A stretch of 64,000 bases of DNA from Synanceia verrucosa (taxonomy: Eukaryota > Chordata > Actinopteri > Perciformes > Synanceiidae). The stretch covers positions 7,073,454-7,137,453 of the forward strand of contig CM056563.1 of the NCBI GenBank assembly GCA_029721515.1, read 5' to 3'. A program made the translations under genes and the position numbers. The stretch's first letter is position 1; the number at the start of each line of letters is the position of its first letter. The notes beneath the pieces are model-generated. The model saw only the letters and a program-made list of their open reading frames with translations. It ran no database searches and was not told the origin of the DNA. This document shows, one piece after another, positions 1-11,800 of this stretch.

Positions 1-199
1 GGATTCATTTTAGGGGGAAAAAATGAGTTGTTGGTTTGTTAAAGGTGCACTGGAAAACTGAATATTCCCTGACACATTTGCTGTGTTTACAGCTTTAATT
101 CTGAATAAAACTAATTTATTTCTGAATAAAAATTAATTCTGCTTTAAAAAGACCATGACCAAAAAGACCACCAAACATTTAATTCTGAGTGAAAATGAT

Positions 200-320
200 T
201 AGGGCTGGGTATGAATTCAGATTTTCCAGATCGTTTTGATTCGAACTCGTCATTTTCTTCCAACTTCTTAAATGCGAAATGCATCCAAACATCAGCTTTT
301 GAACTTGTCGGCAGTGCCTG
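200..320 (+). mobile_element. Left-end fragment of a hAT-type element
   Basis: The sequence begins 'tagggctgggtatgaattc', the terminal sequence type seen on many fish hAT-like non-autonomous elements and similar to the right end, read on the minus strand, of the element ending at 41644. No matching opposite end 'acccagcccta' and no 8-bp duplication were found nearby, so this looks like a truncated or solo end. The inner boundary is approximate. Confidence 0.4.
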
Positions 321-646
321 GAGAGGTGGACTCACTTCACCATGTTTGTTTGACTGCTGGCAGTAAAATCTCATGAGATCTTGTTCCTTGAAAAGCGGTG
401 AAAAGCAGCATTAAACGCTGATCACAAGACTTCTTCTTCTTTGGTTTCGGCATACTAGCTATGCAGACTAGACGTATGTATTGCGATTGATGCCCTCACG
501 CAAGACTGGCAGGTGGGTTTATACTTCAGGCTGCTTCTCCACACATCCAATGAAGAAAAAAAATACGCAAGTTAAAAGATCGTTCTTTTATTATTTTATT
601 ATTTTTCGAGTTTATTAATCGATCCAATCGTTCAGTGCATGTCTGT

Positions 647-690
647 AAGAAGAAGAAGAAAAAGCAGCAGCAGAAGAAGAAGAAGAAGAG
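647..690. repeat. AAG/AGC trinucleotide microsatellite
   Basis: Runs of aag, then three agc units, then aag again. This is an imperfect compound trinucleotide tract. Confidence 0.85.
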
Positions 691-3227
691 GATTTAGTCC
701 TTTCTTCTGACTTTCATTCACTGCCTTTCCCGACTGCCAGACGTTGAGCAGAATTATATAAAGGTGATTTAATGTGTTGTCCATGTAAACCTCAATTTGG
801 AATTATTTCCATGTAAACATTTTAATCCCGGACAATTAATTCGGAATTAAAACATATCATGTAAACATGGCTAATATGTCTGTTTTTGGTGCTTGAGGTA
901 TGAGAAACCAAACATTAAGTCTGCAGTAACTTTGTTGCTTACTCTTTTTTGTGTAACTTGCTGAATTTATGACTTCACGGCTGCAACACGTCAGCAACAA
1001 CAAAGCATCAGACCTTCCACAGTGTTCAAAGCTTCTTGTGTGTGTCAGACGGTGACTATCAGCTGAGCTCTTTTTGTTTGAGTTGAACAGCTGGTGAGGG
1101 ACAGCGTGTCGCTGCTGTCGGCTCAGATGCCTGACTGCTCATGCCAGACAAAATTCAGACTTCTGCTGCATCTGAAGAATGTAAGGGAGGCCATTTTGTG
1201 CCACTCCATCACTTAATGAAATATGAAAACACTGCAAGGGTGTTAAGAATTTTGTTCAGTAAAAAGAAACACAAATTTGTAGCTTAATTCATTTCTGACT
1301 GGCATGGAATGACTGGAGAATCTGTTCTCATCCAGTCAGCTTCCAGGTACTAATGTGTCACTAATGATACGTACAGAGCTTCCTGCAGTCTCTCTGTCAA
1401 TTCTCTGACTGAAGCCTTTGTCCTCAGGTTTCCAAGGTAACAGCAGCTCCAGCTGGACTGACATGCATGGGTGTGGCAATGTGTCAAATGAGAAACCTTC
1501 ATTGTGCTATCATTTACATTTAACTTTCTATTTGCTGTGAATCAAATTCAATTAAAATCAACCTGTCCCAGTCTGCTTCCTAACTATTAAAAGAAAGGAT
1601 AAAGAAAATCTTGGCGAGGGAATGGAAAGCTCAGAGCCGAGACTGCCACAACAGTTCCAGCTAATGATGCTATTAGTGCTTCGGAGCAGTGCAATCAATC
1701 AGAGAAGTGATTAGCATGAGCATGTACAGAGAGCTGGGCCATTAGTCAGATGTGCTGTGTATAACCTTCAAGACTCTGAACCACTAAACCACAGTGCTCA
1801 TGGCTGCCCACGCACCAACACAGTGTCCAGCCTGTAAATCAACTCAAATGGCCTTTATATAAAACAGCAGCATGGTGTTGCGTGTGTTCCTGAGCTTCAC
1901 ATTTTCCATCTGCAGCTGTCCGACAGATGGATCTGTTGATATTATTAATATACTACTGGCAGAGAAGGGCTCAGTCAGGGGATGTAACAGAGCAGCAGCA
2001 AACCAGTGAGCTGACACTGAGCCAGGCCAGAGGAGGGTGCTGAGGTGAAGAAAGTAAGAGAAAACTGAAGGCAACCGTGAAGCCGTTGTTGAATTGTAAC
2101 CATGGTAATCACTCTGATGATCTATTTCCAAGTCAATAAGACAGTTTGTGACGAGCCTTAAGGGAATCATTATCTGGATTGAAAGTAAAGGCTCCAACGG
2201 GAACAGAGTCAGGCAGAGTAGACGTGTTTGACATTTTGAAATCTGAGGGTGAATGTCAGTGAACAGACTCCGTTCATTTCGATCAACTGGGAAATTAATG
2301 CTTTTCAGAAGATGAACACATTGATTACTTCATTATTAATACACTTTTAATGATGCAGGCCTTACAACTCCGAGAGATGAAATATGTTGTTTGATGAACT
2401 CAGGTGAGTCTGGAATGAATCCTTCAGGTATTCACATTTCTTGTTTTATAGCCACAGGTGAGTCTACAGAGAGACAAAACCCAGACAGACTGAGAGAAGG
2501 AGGGAACTGCTGTTCTGAATGATTTATTTAACACATTTTGCAGGCATCATTTAGCACATTGATCGACACTAGACACAATAAGGCTCAAAATCTCAGTTTT
2601 CACAGGGCTGACCTCACATGTACTCAGCGAATTAGCTGCTTCACATCAGGATGAAGTGTAATTTCTTACTCCTTGACTCTCATGAAAAACATTTCCAGTT
2701 TGTGCTAAAATGTATCATTAATTATTGATTCCAACAGCATTCAGGTTTCTTCTCAGCTTAAGGATGGAACAATGTCACAACTAAAGAACAATACTGAAGC
2801 ACAAAACCAAATTATCTCTCAAATTACATGTTGATAAGAAAGAGGGCTGAAGGTTGTTTACCAAAATTTGGCTTTGTTATTTTTATTATCTTCCACGATT
2901 TGCCCAAGATTAAAATAAGTGACATGGGTAATGTTTGCATCTGGAATTCAGTGCTAAGAAAATCACTGATAGACAAGTCAATGTTTAATATTAATGCTTG
3001 CTATTGTAGCATTACTGTGCTAGGCTGTTCACACAGCTTGCATTGCATCTGATGTGGTCTGGTGTTTGTGGTAATGTTAGCACTGGTGCACAGCCATGTA
3101 TTGCTGAATTGTGTCATACTGTTAGAGAGAGATGTTTGTGTTAGCTGAACGCTGCGGTGAAGTTTAAATGGAGTGAATATATGTTTGTCATAGCGAGCAG
3201 TAATGGTGGATGTGGTTGGGTTGTGGT

Positions 3228-3475
3228 TCAAGTCAAGTCAAGTCAAGTTTATTTGTATAGCCCAATATCACAAATTATGAATTTGCCCCATTGGGCTTTA
3301 CAATCTGTACAGGATATGACACCCTCTGTCCTTTACAAATGACCCTCGCATCGACTAAGGAAAAACTCCCCAAAAAAAACCTTTTAACAGGGAAAAAGAA
3401 ACGGAAGAAACCTCAGGAAGAGCGACAGAGGAGGGATCGCTCTTCCAGGATGGACAGACGTGCAATAGATGCCAA
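3228..3475 (+). repeat. Teleost dispersed repeat with (AAGTC)n leader
   Basis: The segment opens with about four copies of 'aagtc', then 'tttatttgtatagccca', a tract ending 'ttgggctttacaatctg', the phrase 'aaactccccaaaaaa', and finally 'aggatggacagacgtgcaa'. I recognise this order of phrases from a very common interspersed repeat in percomorph genomes. I cannot assign its class with certainty. Open frames crossing it are incidental. Confidence 0.65.
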
Positions 3476-4177
3476 TAGTTGTGCTGTGATGTGCTGATTT
3501 TAGCCTCATGATGGTCCTTCTTCACTCTACAGTGCTGTGAATTCACCACACTCCAGGTTTCAGCAAAGAAATAACTTTGCTTCTCTTTTCAAGCTGTAAC
3601 TTATGCAGCTGAGTAAATATTTTATATTGAATTCTTGTACATTTTTTTGTGAACATTCACAACAACACACAATCAACTTCTATACAATATTTTCTGCCTT
3701 AAAAGACTGCTTCAGCACTGTTTTAGCCTATATGGATTATGTATGGAAGTTTCTTGAAATGGGACCAGTTACCTGTTGTAGCAGGGGGGACATTAATTAG
3801 TGACGCACACAAACGCTGAACAAGACAGCTTCTGATATGATAAGACACACAGACATAATGAAGAGTAGACGCCGTATTGGCTGCCAGGGCGCGAAAAATG
3901 CAGCCAGCATATTGAACTGGCCATTCTACCGCAAGAAGCTTTGCAAAACAGTCCTCTTTCAGGGGTTTTAGTCCATGTAAAACTGTCAAGAGGAACTTTG
4001 TACATGTGTACATATAGTTAGGGCGAGGGGGTGTCAATTTCTTGTGTTAAACTTGAGAATCTACATTTTTATTCTCTCTCCGCTTTGCTATGAAAGTCTG
4101 AAACGCAAGATGAGAGTGTTTAGAGGCATTTCCGCTTCCTTCCCCTCCCCATTTGTTTAAGCTGTTGTGTAACCCTA
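3476..4177. other. Non-coding, partly transposon-like
   Basis: No gene supported. The part from about 3795 to 3935 is unusually CpG-bearing for this window (for example 'agacgccgtattggctgcc' and 'agggcgcgaaaaatg'), which suggests a relatively young unclassified repeat. The 15-mer 'cagcttctgatatga' at about 3828 recurs at about 4552 on the far side of the AT microsatellite. Confidence 0.35.
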
Positions 4178-4268
4178 TCGATATATATCTATATCTATAT
4201 ATCATCAATATTTACAGTATCTATATCATCAATATATACAATAGCTTTATATCATCTATATACTGTAT

Positions 4269-4310
<42 letters not shown>

Positions 4311-4324
4311 ATATATATATATAT

Positions 4325-4368
<44 letters not shown>

Positions 4369-4392
4369 GTATATATACACACATATATACAC
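4178..4392. repeat. AT-rich compound microsatellite
   Basis: Long (AT)n runs with interspersed 'atatc', 'atacac' and 'gtgtat' motifs. A 120-residue open frame rich in Tyr and Ile crosses it but is only the translation of alternating AT and is not a gene. Confidence 0.9.
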
Positions 4393-6389
4393 TGTTTAAA
4401 ATGTAATTGGTATAAAAATAAGCTTTTCTTGATCTATATTTTTTTTATCCTCTGTATACCTATGATGAATGTACATTCAAAAGAGTACAAACTTTTATTT
4501 GACACAGTACTGTGATTTATAAGTACTCTAAGAAAGTACAAATAACCGCACAGCTTCTGATATGAGAAGAGAGCGCTCACCTCAGGAAATAAAAGTGCAG
4601 ATGCTGACTCCTGTGTGGCCTCATTCCTGCATCTCAGTACTGCTAGACTGATCAACCAGCAGGACGCTGCCACAGAGGAAGCTTTCTGAATCAAAGTGCA
4701 GAACAGCTGCTGCCTAACTGGAGCTGGAAATGATTGCTACCCACTGTCAATATCCTCAATCACACTGCCCTCAGCAAGCCTGCTCTTGTGACTCCTTCGA
4801 CTTTGATCTCAAACTGAAAATTAATTTTGAAACTTGAGTAAAGTAGTAATGGCCTGATGGTGAAGTTAGAGAGGCAGGCGAGTGAACGCTCTACTTTCAA
4901 ACCCCTCTAATAAACAAAATACTCCTCCTCAAACCCCAGATAGCCAACAGAAATTTCAGACATTAACATTTTCTGAGCTAGACAAAAATATGGTTATTTA
5001 TCTCCTCAGAATATTTGTGTGATGATCCTCACTACAGCAGTCTCGAGGCTGGACTGCAGTGATAGTATACATCATTAAACCTCCTCACGCTTGTGATGAT
5101 TGGATGCTTCTGAGGGAGGAAGGAGAGTAGGAGGAAAACAGTGGAAGACATTCACTCAGAGACTCGTGTCCAGATGTTTCCCTGAGGAAATGTTGACCCT
5201 TCTGGGGATCTGCTTTTAGCGAGGTGCAGGAAGAAGATTGCTGTGGCATGCCACTATAAGCACTCCCATGACTTAAAGATGAGCTTTAGTTATTCTTCTG
5301 GCGTGAACTGACTGGAACAGATTTCAAATTTGCATTTTATTTGAAAGCCCATAATAATCACGTCCGTTCATTTGCTTTATACGTGTCACATAAGGTTTCT
5401 GGGCTACTCTGGAGTCTGGACCTGACAGAGCATCATTTAAGTACCATCAATTAACAGTGCCTGCCTCCATAGCAGGTTTATCATTTCTATTCTGGGTAGA
5501 TAAGGAAGATAAGGAGCTTTGCAGGAAGTTAAGGATGTCCAGAGGAACACAGACCTCAACAAAATGTCACAAAATAACAATAAGGAGAGCAGAGAGAAAT
5601 GGAAAGTCGTTAAAATGGTTATCGTAGCTGAAGACAAAAGTGCCATGGCAACCGTAGGCAACCTTGCTTTATCCCCAGACCTTTTGAAACAAACCTCATC
5701 ATTGTCACTTCCTGCCTTGAAAATAATGAAAATGAGGAGGGAAGGTGTCTCTCTTCATCACAAGTGTGTTTGAAGAGAGGATGTGTTTCAAGTCAAATGG
5801 TCACATGCTTCAAGGCCACCATCTTTTCTCCTTACTGCATAAAAGGAAGATGAGAATGCTTTGAATGTAGATACAGTATAGCTGGCTTTTGATGGTCAGG
5901 CAATAAATTATCCTACCACTCATAAAAGGACCGCAAGTGTGACGAGCAAAAGTGTGTTGAATGGTGGCATGATACTGGACCAGCTATTTTAACTCTGGAG
6001 TGAATGGATCACTACACTGCTGGTATATGCTGCAGTGCTTTCTCGGAGCTCCTGTACTTTTCAAAGGAAATAAAAGTACTCTGAAGAAAGATTTAGATTT
6101 AGGGTGTAGTCCCTTCAGAGCATTAAGACAGATGTTCCAACTGATTCTTGGAAAAGTCACTTCTTTTTTTCAGTCAGTTTGGCGGCTCTGTACTTAGGTT
6201 GTGATCAGGCACAGCTGTGCTTTGGATCACCAGTCAGGATTCATCGACCTGGGGCCATGAATATGTGTAGAGGATTTCATGGCAATCCATCCAAAAGAAT
6301 ATCCAATTCAATTAATCCTGGGAGGCTTATTGGATGTGGTCCAGCTCAGAAACTAGTATTGTCATAGGCCAGACGATGTTCCACCATTT
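4393..6389. other. Non-coding stretch; short dispersed-repeat trace near its end
   Basis: No gene supported; frames of 60-86 codons lack recognisable domains. Around 6195-6300 the text ('caggcacagctgtgctttgg', then 'atttcatggcaatccatcc') resembles part of the dispersed fish repeat described at 58981-59215. Confidence 0.4.
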
Positions 6390-8272
6390 TATCTGCAGTT
6401 TACCAGTAAAGCACACTACCTGCAGTGGTTTACTGATAGAGCGCACTACCTGCAGTGGTTTACTGATAGAGCGCACTACCTGAAGTGGTTTACCGATAGA
6501 GCGCACTACCTGAAGTGGTTTACCGGTAGAGCGCACTACCTGCAGTGGTTTACCGATAGAGCGCACTACCTGCAGTGGTTTACCGATAGAGCGCACTACC
6601 TGCAGTGGTTTACCGATAGAGCGCACTACCTGCAGTGGTTTACCGATAGAGCGCACTACCTGCAGTGGTTTACCGATAGAGCGCACTACCTGAAGTGGTT
6701 TACCGGTAGAGCGCACTACCTGCAGTGGTTTACCGATAGAGCGCACTACCTGCAGTGGTTTACCGATAGAGCGCACTACCTGCAGTGGTTTACCAGTAGA
6801 GCGCACTACCTGCAGTGGTTTACCAGTAGAGCGCACTACCTGCAGTGGTTTACCGATAGAGCGCACTACCTGCAGTGGTTTACCGATAGAGCGCACTACC
6901 TGAAGTGGTTTACCGGTAGAGCGCACTACCTGCAGTGGTTTACCGGTAGAGCGCACTACCTGCAGTGGTTTACCGATAGAGCGCACTACCTGAAGTGGTT
7001 TACCGGTAGAGCGCACTACCTGCAGTGGTTTACCGGTAGAGCGCACTACCTGAAGTGGTTTACCGGTAGAGCGCACTACCTGCAGTGGTTTACCGGTAGA
7101 GCGCACTACCTGCAGTGGTTTACCGGTAGAGCGCACTACCTGAAGTGGTTTACCGGTAGAGCGCACTACCTGCAGTGGTTTACCGGTAGAGCGCACTACC
7201 TGCAGTGGTTTACCAGTAGAGCGCACTACCTGCAGTGGTTTACCGATAGAGCGCACTACCTGCAGTGGTTTACCAGTAGAACGCACTACCTGCAGTGGTT
7301 TACCGATAGAGCGCACTACCTGCAGTGGTTTACCAGTAGAACGCACTACCTGCAGTGGTTTACCGATAGAGCGCACTACCTGCAGTGGTTTACTGATAGA
7401 GCGCACTACCTGCAGTGGTTTACCAGTAGAACGCACTACCTGCAGTGGTTTAGTAGTAGAACGCACTACCTGCAGTGGTTTACCGATAGAGCGCACTACC
7501 TGAAGTGGTTTACCGGTAGAGCGCACTACCTGCAGTGGTTTACCAGTAGAACGCACTACCTGCAGTGGTTTAGTAGTAGAACGCACTACCTGCAGTGGTT
7601 TACCGATAGAGCGCACTACCTGCAGTGGTTTACCAGTAGAACGCACTACCTGCAGTGGTTTAGTAGTAGAACGCACTACCTGCAGTGGTTTACCGATAGA
7701 GCGCACTACCTGAAGTGGTTTACCGGTAGAGCGCACTACCTGCAGTGGTTTACCGGTAGAGCGCACTACCTGCAGTGGTTTACCGGTAGAGCGCACTACC
7801 TGCAGTGGTTTACCGGTAGAGCGCACTACCTGCAGTGGTTTACCGGTAGAGCGCACTACCTGAAGTGGTTTACCGGTAGAGCGCACTACCTGCAGTGGTT
7901 TACCGGTAGAACGCACTACCTGCAGTGGTTTACCGATAGAGCGCACTACCTGCAGTGGTTTACCAGTAGAACGCACTACCTGCAGTGGTTTACCGATAGA
8001 GCGCACTACCTGCAGTGGTTTACCAGTAGAACGCACTACCTGCAGTGGTTTACACTGATCAGGCGCACTACCTGCAGTGGTTTACCAGTAGAACGCACTA
8101 CCTGCAGTGGTTTACCGATAGAGCGCACTACCTGCAGTGGTTTACTGATAGAGCGCACTACCTGCAGTGGTTTACCAGTAGAACGCACTACCTGCAGTGG
8201 TTTAGTAGTAGAACGCACTACCTGCAGTGGTTTACTGATAGAGCACACTGCCTGCAGTGGTTTAGCAGAGGG
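6390..8272. repeat. 30-bp minisatellite, about 62 units
   Basis: Tandem array with consensus 'tgcagtggtttaccgataga' followed by 'gcgcactacc'. Units run in perfect 30-bp register from 6421 to 8040 (54 units); one 32-bp variant unit with 'tacactgatcagg' at 8041-8072 breaks the register, and about six more units follow. Variation is confined to a few sites: tgcag/tgaag, the core ccgata/ccggta/ccagta/gtagta/ctgata, and gcgc/acgc. Because 30 is a multiple of 3, several frames stay open. On the minus strand a frame of 569 codons (6327-8036) is almost wholly the 10-residue repeat GKPLQVVRST/I; on the plus strand the repeat reads LQWFTDRAHY. Neither has a signal peptide, domain or other sign of a gene, so I treat both as artefacts. 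There are no unique spacers between units, so this is not a CRISPR array. Confidence 0.97.
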
Positions 8273-9789
8273 TGAGTGACTTCTTTTAGATCCAGGATCA
8301 CTCAGCTGGATGCTCTTCATCCTCACCCAACAGAGGACCCTACCAGGCTCTTTGTAATGCTGTCAATGAAGGCACCTTGCAAACCCATGAGCTCTCAAGA
8401 CACTCCATTCACACCACGGCAACAGTCTTGTTGACTGAGCCAAGAAAAACAGTCTGCTCCAGTGTAACAAATTATAAATTGACTTACTGGGCAAGAGCAA
8501 CAGCTGGCAATAGCTAGTCCGACACTCCACGAGGGTGGAAGGATTTGTCTTGATGGCCGAAGTCTGTGTGGACAGTTTCATTGGCACTGTGTTGCTAGGG
8601 CAGCAGCTTTAGCCCAAGTTGACTTGCAGTCAGCTCCTGCATTACATTGCAAAAGGCAAGGCAAGGAGGCCCGTTGTATGTGACTTTGGTGCATGATCAT
8701 TACACAACTGTGTTTAAGTCTATCCTGCTAACACACACACACTTCATGAACGTGTTTGGAATATATATCCCTCTCCTGTATTCGCCCTCCCAGTCTTTTT
8801 GTCTGCAGTCTGTCACATGTTGCTTGTTCTCGTACAAATGCAGTAGATAGGGCTTAAATTGTAAAGGTCAGACATGTTGGCATGGAGCAGAGCAGTAATG
8901 GGATTTGTTGAAGGTTACCTGCATTAGATCTACACCATCGCATGACCTTTTTAAGCTGAAAATAAAAACAGCAAATAGGCATCTTGAGAAAATGTGAATC
9001 GTCTGATATTTATCGTCCAATTCCAGTGACCTTTTGTGATCCGCAGTTTATCATTACAACATGGCTTGTACAAATACTAAAGTTAAACGACGATTACTTT
9101 GCGATCACTGAAAAAACAACAGCTCATGAAAAAAAATATTTCATTGTTGTAACCTTGGTTCACATATAAATTACATGATTACAATAAAAAAATACAATTT
9201 TTAGGTTTAGTATGGAGATTATGGGAAATGGTGTTCACTAAGCACAAATATTAGATAAAGGACAACATCATCTTTCAAAAAAAAATCGACATGAGGCCCC
9301 CTAACTGATTATTAAATAAGGACATGTGTTGCTCCAAAGAGTGAGTGGTGCTAAAATAATGGGATTCATATAGATAAATCCATCTGCAGTAGAGAGCGCT
9401 GCAGGTCCTTCAACAGCTTTAGGGCAACATGCTATGATCCAGGATCATTACTGCATCTCAACATGCCCTCAGATAGCAAAGACATCTCATCAGCATCTGA
9501 ACAACAGAAATTATGAGTGGGGAGCATTAAGTGGCAGGGTGCAAATGACAAACAGCTCTGCAGGTTAGCAGCCTGATTTCTGCAGCACAATACTGATGGA
9601 AAGTGTAAACTACACCTCCTTTTCTAGGCATGTAAAATATTGTTGCTCGTATAAATATGAAACAACTGCATTTATTTAATGTTGAAAACTTGAGAACAGT
9701 TTCTCTCTACTGTCATAAATAAATATGAATTGTCATAAAAGGTGAAGGAGAGTGATGACATTCAGCTTTACATATAACCAACTATTACT
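8273..9789. other. Non-coding stretch, nothing recognised
   Basis: Both strands show only short frames with no recognisable domain. It is AT-rich from about 9100 to 9780, with several oligo-A runs. I see no repeat family or regulatory element that I can name. Confidence 0.5.
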
Positions 9790-11015
9790 TTTAATATTAG
9801 ATTTCACTTGGATGCCACTCAGTTTTGTTAAAACAAGGAGAACTTCTGAATCTGACAATAATTAATAGTCTCTTAATCTCAGGGGTGTTAAATCCTATAG
9901 GTTCAACCAGGAGATGAAGGGAAGAAAACAAAAGAAAACTGTTCCCAAAAAAGGAGAGCGATATAGAGATTGATTGACGGGCCAAATAATGATTCTTTAT
10001 CATAGAAAAACAAACTAATGATAACCTGAACTGAAAACACCAGTCAAAACTAAATACCATGGTCCAGGAGACACAACAACTCTCTGGGGGGAAATCAGCC
10101 ACGGGACCAACCACCAGGTAAAACCAAATGAAAGCGCCATCACACCTGAGGGGAACCACCAATAATGAAGCACTCTCTGTTCCCACCAGAAATCAATATG
10201 TAACCAGAGGAAAACAATACCAGCCTCAGACTTCCATCACTGTGGTCCACCGTATATCTTTCTCTCCGGCTGCACCGCTCCTCCACCTTTTAACTATGAT
10301 CAGCTGATGAGCTGAGTGAACAGCTGCTGGTCAGAGGAGGAGGTTCAGTGATTGTTATCTATTAACCAAATTAACAGTTTGATGTTTTTCAGCTACATTT
10401 AGGTGTTGTGCAGCGTTCAGCAGCTGAGAGTTTAGGAGAGGAGATCAGTCCAGTTTGTAGTTTTATGGTCTCTTTGTTGAGGGTCCAGTGTTTGTTCAAC
10501 TGACCACTCCCATCACAAGATAGACATCTGAAGTCATATTCTTTCTTTAACTTATTTTAATGTTAATATCACTTTGCTTTACTTTATTAATTCTTCTCTA
10601 TTTGAAAGCTTCACACTCTCACCTGTAGAATGACACCAAACATGCACTATCATAGCATGTAGGTGTACAGATAGTACAACAGGCAGGTCTATACATGGCT
10701 GTATATGTACAATTATTCCACAGTTTATGTTAACGTGTGTCACATTGATCTGTATCAGAGCAGGAGAAGAAGGAGGATCTGTGTGTGGTCTGACCTTTGA
10801 TATGATCATTTTTATTTAAACAGCAATGGATTCTTAAACCAGTCAATGAACCAGTTGAACCAGACAGAGGTATAACTTAGAGTTGGGTATAACACTAGCT
10901 CTTAGTGACCTGATGGGTCAGATAGAGTTTCTGGAAAAATACTGAGAAATTAGAGAATGAATTCATTATCAGTTCAGGTCATTATTTTATCATCATCATC
11001 ATCATCATCCACTAC
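9790..11015 (-). repeat. Inverted duplicate, copy 1
   Basis: The part from about 10440 to 11015, read on the minus strand, matches 15901-16690 over long blocks. Shared blocks include 'ggtcactaagagctagtgtt', 'ctctaagttatacctctgtc' (with a mismatch), 'atatacagccatgtatagac', 'aagctttcaaatagagaa' and 'cactggaccctcaaca'. Both copies carry a short (GAT/ATC)n tract at one edge. Copy 1 continues past the end of homology to about 9790 with a minus-strand open frame of 129 codons (9797-10186), in which I see no recognisable domain. The sequence 'tttggtgtcattctacag' followed by 'gtgagagtg' looks like a splice-acceptor context in both copies. It may be a transposon or a duplicated 5' gene region; I cannot tell which. 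Confidence 0.6.
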
Positions 11016-11523
11016 ATGTCTGGGCACAACAAAGACATTATCAGTATGAGGCAACTTGGTGTTATTGTTTAATGAACAAATGATGCTAATAAAAACTGAG
11101 AGGATTCCCTTTATATGTGCCAGTATGGATAACATTTCAGACAGACATTTGGAAACTAAAAGCACAAACATCACTGTATAATAATAAATATGCCTTGACA
11201 AAAAAACCTAACTTCTCAACCTTTGCTTAGGACTTTCTGTTTATCTGTGTCTATTGATTTGCTTGTTTGTTTGCGTCCCTTCCTTCCAGGGAATAACATT
11301 ACTGCCTTCCCAGGAAAGCAGCATCTGGACGAAGAAGCGGTGCAGAAACAAAACACATTGCCCCAGAATTGATTGCTGTAATCATTTAATTGACACTTAT
11401 TGTTTGTGGAGGAGACACTGTCAGGCTTGGCCACAGTTAATGCTGACTTATCAGTAAGCAGCTTCATCAATAAATGGCCTTGATCCTGCCTTTGCATTAA
11501 AAATGTACTCAATGGACTATAAA

Positions 11524-11800
11524 GTCTTAAAGGCATAGTGTGAAACATTTGGTGGCATCTAGTGATGAGGGTGCAGGTTGTTAAAAAAAATAATGGCAAT
11601 AGATCTCCATCCAAAGCATCTCAATGTAACAAACTGGTCCTAAAATAAGAGATGAGCAGGAGCCCCATGTTTGTGGTCCCCCTTCAGACAGGCAAGCTGT
11701 TGCTAGGCTGAACCAGATGCATCAAGGTGGAGGGCGTAGGGTCTCATCTCACCATGCAGCCAGAATCCTTCGTGGCCCTCATGGGCATGGCCTAAAATAA
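11524..11800 (+). repeat. Degraded dispersed repeat ('ttaaaggc...ggtggcatctagtg' type)
   Basis: It begins 'cttaaaggcatagtgtgaaa', then 'ggtggcatctagtgatgagg'. The same phrase order occurs at 18945-19090. I recognise it as a common fish non-autonomous DNA repeat starting at a TTAA-like site. The right end is not recognisable, so the end coordinate is approximate. The 11016-11523 sequence before it holds nothing I can name. Confidence 0.5.

Larger units (their letters stand above)
1..3227. other. Non-coding stretch with eroded repeat fragments
   Basis: I see no supportable gene here; open frames are short, have no recognisable domain and overlap on both strands. Apart from the fragments listed separately, 760-870 contains repeated 'catgtaaac' motifs around 'ggaattatttcc', which resembles the end of a fish DNA transposon, but I could not find a matching partner end. 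The segment 1650-1740 has several TAAT/ATTA cores in otherwise non-repetitive sequence and is noted as a possible conserved non-coding element. Confidence 0.5.

Noticed and set aside
4153..4515. 120-codon Tyr/Ile-rich ORF
   Set aside because: Translation of the AT microsatellite.
6327..8036. 569-codon minus-strand ORF as a real repeat protein
   Set aside because: Almost all of it is the minisatellite read in one frame. The opposite strand is also open, and there is no domain or non-repeat body. Not listed as a gene, although expression was suggested as a check.
6390..8272. CRISPR-like array of 30-bp repeats
   Set aside because: Units are directly adjacent with no unique spacers, and the surrounding sequence is vertebrate; it is a minisatellite.
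8045..8275. Plus-strand ORF of LQWFTDRAHY repeats
   Set aside because: It is the same array read on the other strand.
9797..10186. 129-codon minus-strand ORF next to inverted-duplicate copy 1
   Set aside because: No recognisable domain and Phe/Leu/Ser-rich from T-rich sequence; kept only as part of the repeat description.
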